A stretch of DNA of 5,268 bases, taken from the NCBI GenBank assembly GCA_902470895.1, contig CABRID010000119.1:1-5268 (forward strand), given 5' to 3'. Position numbers and translations under genes: made by a program. The notes beneath the pieces were generated by a model, which did not search any database, had not been told where the DNA came from, and saw only the letters and a list, made by a program, of their open reading frames with translations. Below, in pieces: positions 4,083 to 5,268 of this stretch. Within the stretch, counting starts at the first letter, position 1. Each line of letters begins with the position of its first letter. The DNA is from an uncultured Collinsella sp. (GTDB lineage: Bacteria; Actinomycetota; Coriobacteriia; Coriobacteriales; Coriobacteriaceae).

Positions 4083-4806
4083 AGGCGATGGCTTGGCGCT
4101 GAAGCTCGATGAGCTCGGCGATACCCTTGTCGCCCAGGTCGAGCAGGGCGTTGAGGCGCTTGCGGTCAAAGGGCGCCTGCTCGCCGGTGCCCTGGAGCTC
4201 GATCATCTCGCCGGTGTCGGTGGCGACGAGGTTCATGTCGACCTCGGCGTGACTGTCCTCGGAATAATCGAGGTCAAGCAGCGTATTGCCGTCGACAACG
4301 CCCATGGAGATGGCAGCCACCTGGCCGATAAGCGGGATGCGCTCGATCTTGCCCGCCTCGACCCACATGGCGAGGGCGTCGTGCAGCGCCACCCAGGCGC
4401 CGGTGATGCTCGCTGTACGCGTGCCGCCATCGGCCTGAATCACATCGCAGTCGACGGTGACGGTGTACTCGCCGAGCGCCTTCATGTTGACGACGGTACG
4501 CAGGCTGCGGCCAATGAGGCGCTCGATCTCCATGGAGCGACCCTTGCGGTTGGCGTGCTCGCGCTTGCAGCGCTTGCCGGTCGACGCCGGCAGCATGGCG
4601 TATTCCGCGGTCACCCAGCCGGCCTTAGCTCCCTTTCGCCAGCCCGGCACGCCCTCCTCGATAGTGGCGGCGCACAGCACGCGCGTGTCACCGAACTCGG
4701 CCAAACACGAGCCGTGGGCGTGCTTCATGACGCCACGGGTGAGCTTAACGGGGCGCAACTCGTTGGCGGCGCGATCGTTGGCGCGGTTGACCTGCATGTA
4801 CTCCAT
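4081..4806 (-). CDS. rph: Ribonuclease PH
   Basis: RNase PH is a phosphate-dependent 3'-to-5' exoribonuclease that trims tRNA 3' ends and forms a hexameric ring. The protein has 241 residues, the usual size. It aligns from memory with E. coli RNase PH throughout: ELRPVKLTRG near the N-terminus, EFGDTRVLCAATIEEGVP (37-54), AGWVTAEYAMLP (62-73), GRSMEIERLIGRSLR (89-103), CDVIQADGGTRTASITGA (120-137), LDYSEDSHAEVDMN (179-192) and a C-terminal ELQGTGE segment. R90 is the expected phosphate-contact arginine, with serine after it in place of the common threonine. ATG 4806 is chosen over ATG 4797 because AAAGGA lies about 7 bases upstream, while the second start has only 3 bases to a GGAG. It lies 54 bases after murI, and an imperfect terminator overlaps its TAA. 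Confidence 0.97.
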   Translation of the reverse strand: MEYMQVNRANDRAANELRPVKLTRGVMKHAHGSCLAEFGDTRVLCAATIEEGVPGWRKGAKAGWVTAEYAMLPASTGKRCKREHANRKGRSMEIERLIGRSLRTVVNMKALGEYTVTVDCDVIQADGGTRTASITGAWVALHDALAMWVEAGKIERIPLIGQVAAISMGVVDGNTLLDLDYSEDSHAEVDMNLVATDTGEMIELQGTGEQAPFDRKRLNALLDLGDKGIAELIELQRQAIA

Positions 4807-4860
4807 AGAAATTTCCTTTCGGCAAAAGATGTGGCGAAGGCTTTGGCGGCTGCCTTACAT

Positions 4861-5239
4861 CTATTTCAGCTCATCGATATCGATATGTTCGATGCTCTTG
4901 AGCGGCTGACCAAAGATAAAGCTGCCCGCCACCGCAAACTCGGCAATGTTATCGGCCGTCGTGGCAAAACGATGCTGCGGCTCGGCGGCGTCGCCCGCCA
5001 GCTGCTCGCGGCGCGTGAGGATATCGGTCAGCTCGCGCGTGGTCTCCTCGGCGGAACTCACGACGCGCACCCCAGGCCCCAGCGCATGGCGGATAGGTCC
5101 CACCAACAGCGGAAAATGCGTACAGCCGAGCACCACGGTATCGATGCCGTGGTCGCGCAGCGGCTCAACCGTGGCACCCACCAGCGCACGCACGGCAGGC
5201 GTATCGAAAATATCCTCGTTCTCAAGCCACTGTTCCTGC
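4861..5239 (-). CDS. murI: Glutamate racemase, C-terminal fragment (5' end cut off by the contig edge)
   Basis: MurI converts L-glutamate to D-glutamate for peptidoglycan stem peptides. About 125 genomic residues remain of a protein usually near 265-275, so the N-terminal half with the first catalytic cysteine is missing. The segment DTVVLGCTHFPLL contains the second catalytic cysteine and the neighbouring histidine, about 39 and 41 residues into the fragment. SSAEETTRELTDIL and a C-terminal GSFIFGQPLKSIEHIDIDEL stretch follow, then TAG. Upstream of the first genomic codon, the frame runs into adapter and would give the spurious start MCIRDR, which is not protein sequence. It lies 54 bases before rph. 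The murI-rph-rdgB order supports both this identification and co-transcription. Confidence 0.93.
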
Positions 5240-5268
5240 CTGTCTCTTATACACATCTGACGCTGCCG
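5240..5268 (-). other. Illumina Nextera adapter contamination, not genomic
   Basis: From 5240 the sequence is CTGTCTCTTATACACATCT, the reverse complement of the Tn5 mosaic end, followed by GACGCTGCCG, the reverse complement of the same P5-side tail found at the left end. Genomic sequence ends at about 5239. The frame through it yields the peptide MCIRDR on the minus strand and LSLIHI on the plus strand, both well-known adapter translations. Confidence 0.97.

Overview
This is a contig of ordinary bacterial housekeeping genes with sequencing-library adapter left at both ends. Positions 1-45 and 5240-5268 are Illumina Nextera sequence, so the genomic insert is about 46-5239. Every gene I can support lies on the minus strand. 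GC content is visibly high (not counted). Shine-Dalgarno sites are strong (GGAGG or GAGGAG types), and two genes start with GTG. A Veg-family gene next to ispE, plus greA next to lysS, fits a Gram-positive lineage. Gene content and base composition suggest a gut Coriobacteriia-type actinobacterium, perhaps near Collinsella. That placement is inference and was not tested by any search.

In transcription order, right to left: the 3' part of murI (glutamate racemase), then rph (RNase PH) and an imperfect terminator whose stem includes the rph stop codon. Next come rdgB (XTP/dITP pyrophosphatase) and dtd (D-aminoacyl-tRNA deacylase), separated by 3 bases. A 12-bp perfect hairpin without a U-tract follows the dtd stop. 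A new unit starts at an extended -10 promoter and contains a Veg-family gene and ispE (GTG start, 2-base gap), followed by a tRNA-Pro(CGG) gene with encoded CCA and a strong terminator. tatA has its own promoter, with a perfect 8-bp inverted repeat in the spacer, and its own terminator. The window ends with greA and the 5' part of lysS, which are separated by a terminator-like hairpin ending directly at the lysS ribosome binding site.

The genes cover cell-wall precursor and isoprenoid synthesis (murI, ispE), RNA maturation (rph), nucleotide and tRNA quality control (rdgB, dtd), Tat export (tatA), transcript rescue (greA) and lysine charging (lysS). I see no mobile element, CRISPR array, phage gene or unknown multi-gene system. 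The points worth a second look are regulatory (hairpins in very short gaps, a palindrome inside the tatA promoter) and technical (adapter that creates a false protein N-terminus).
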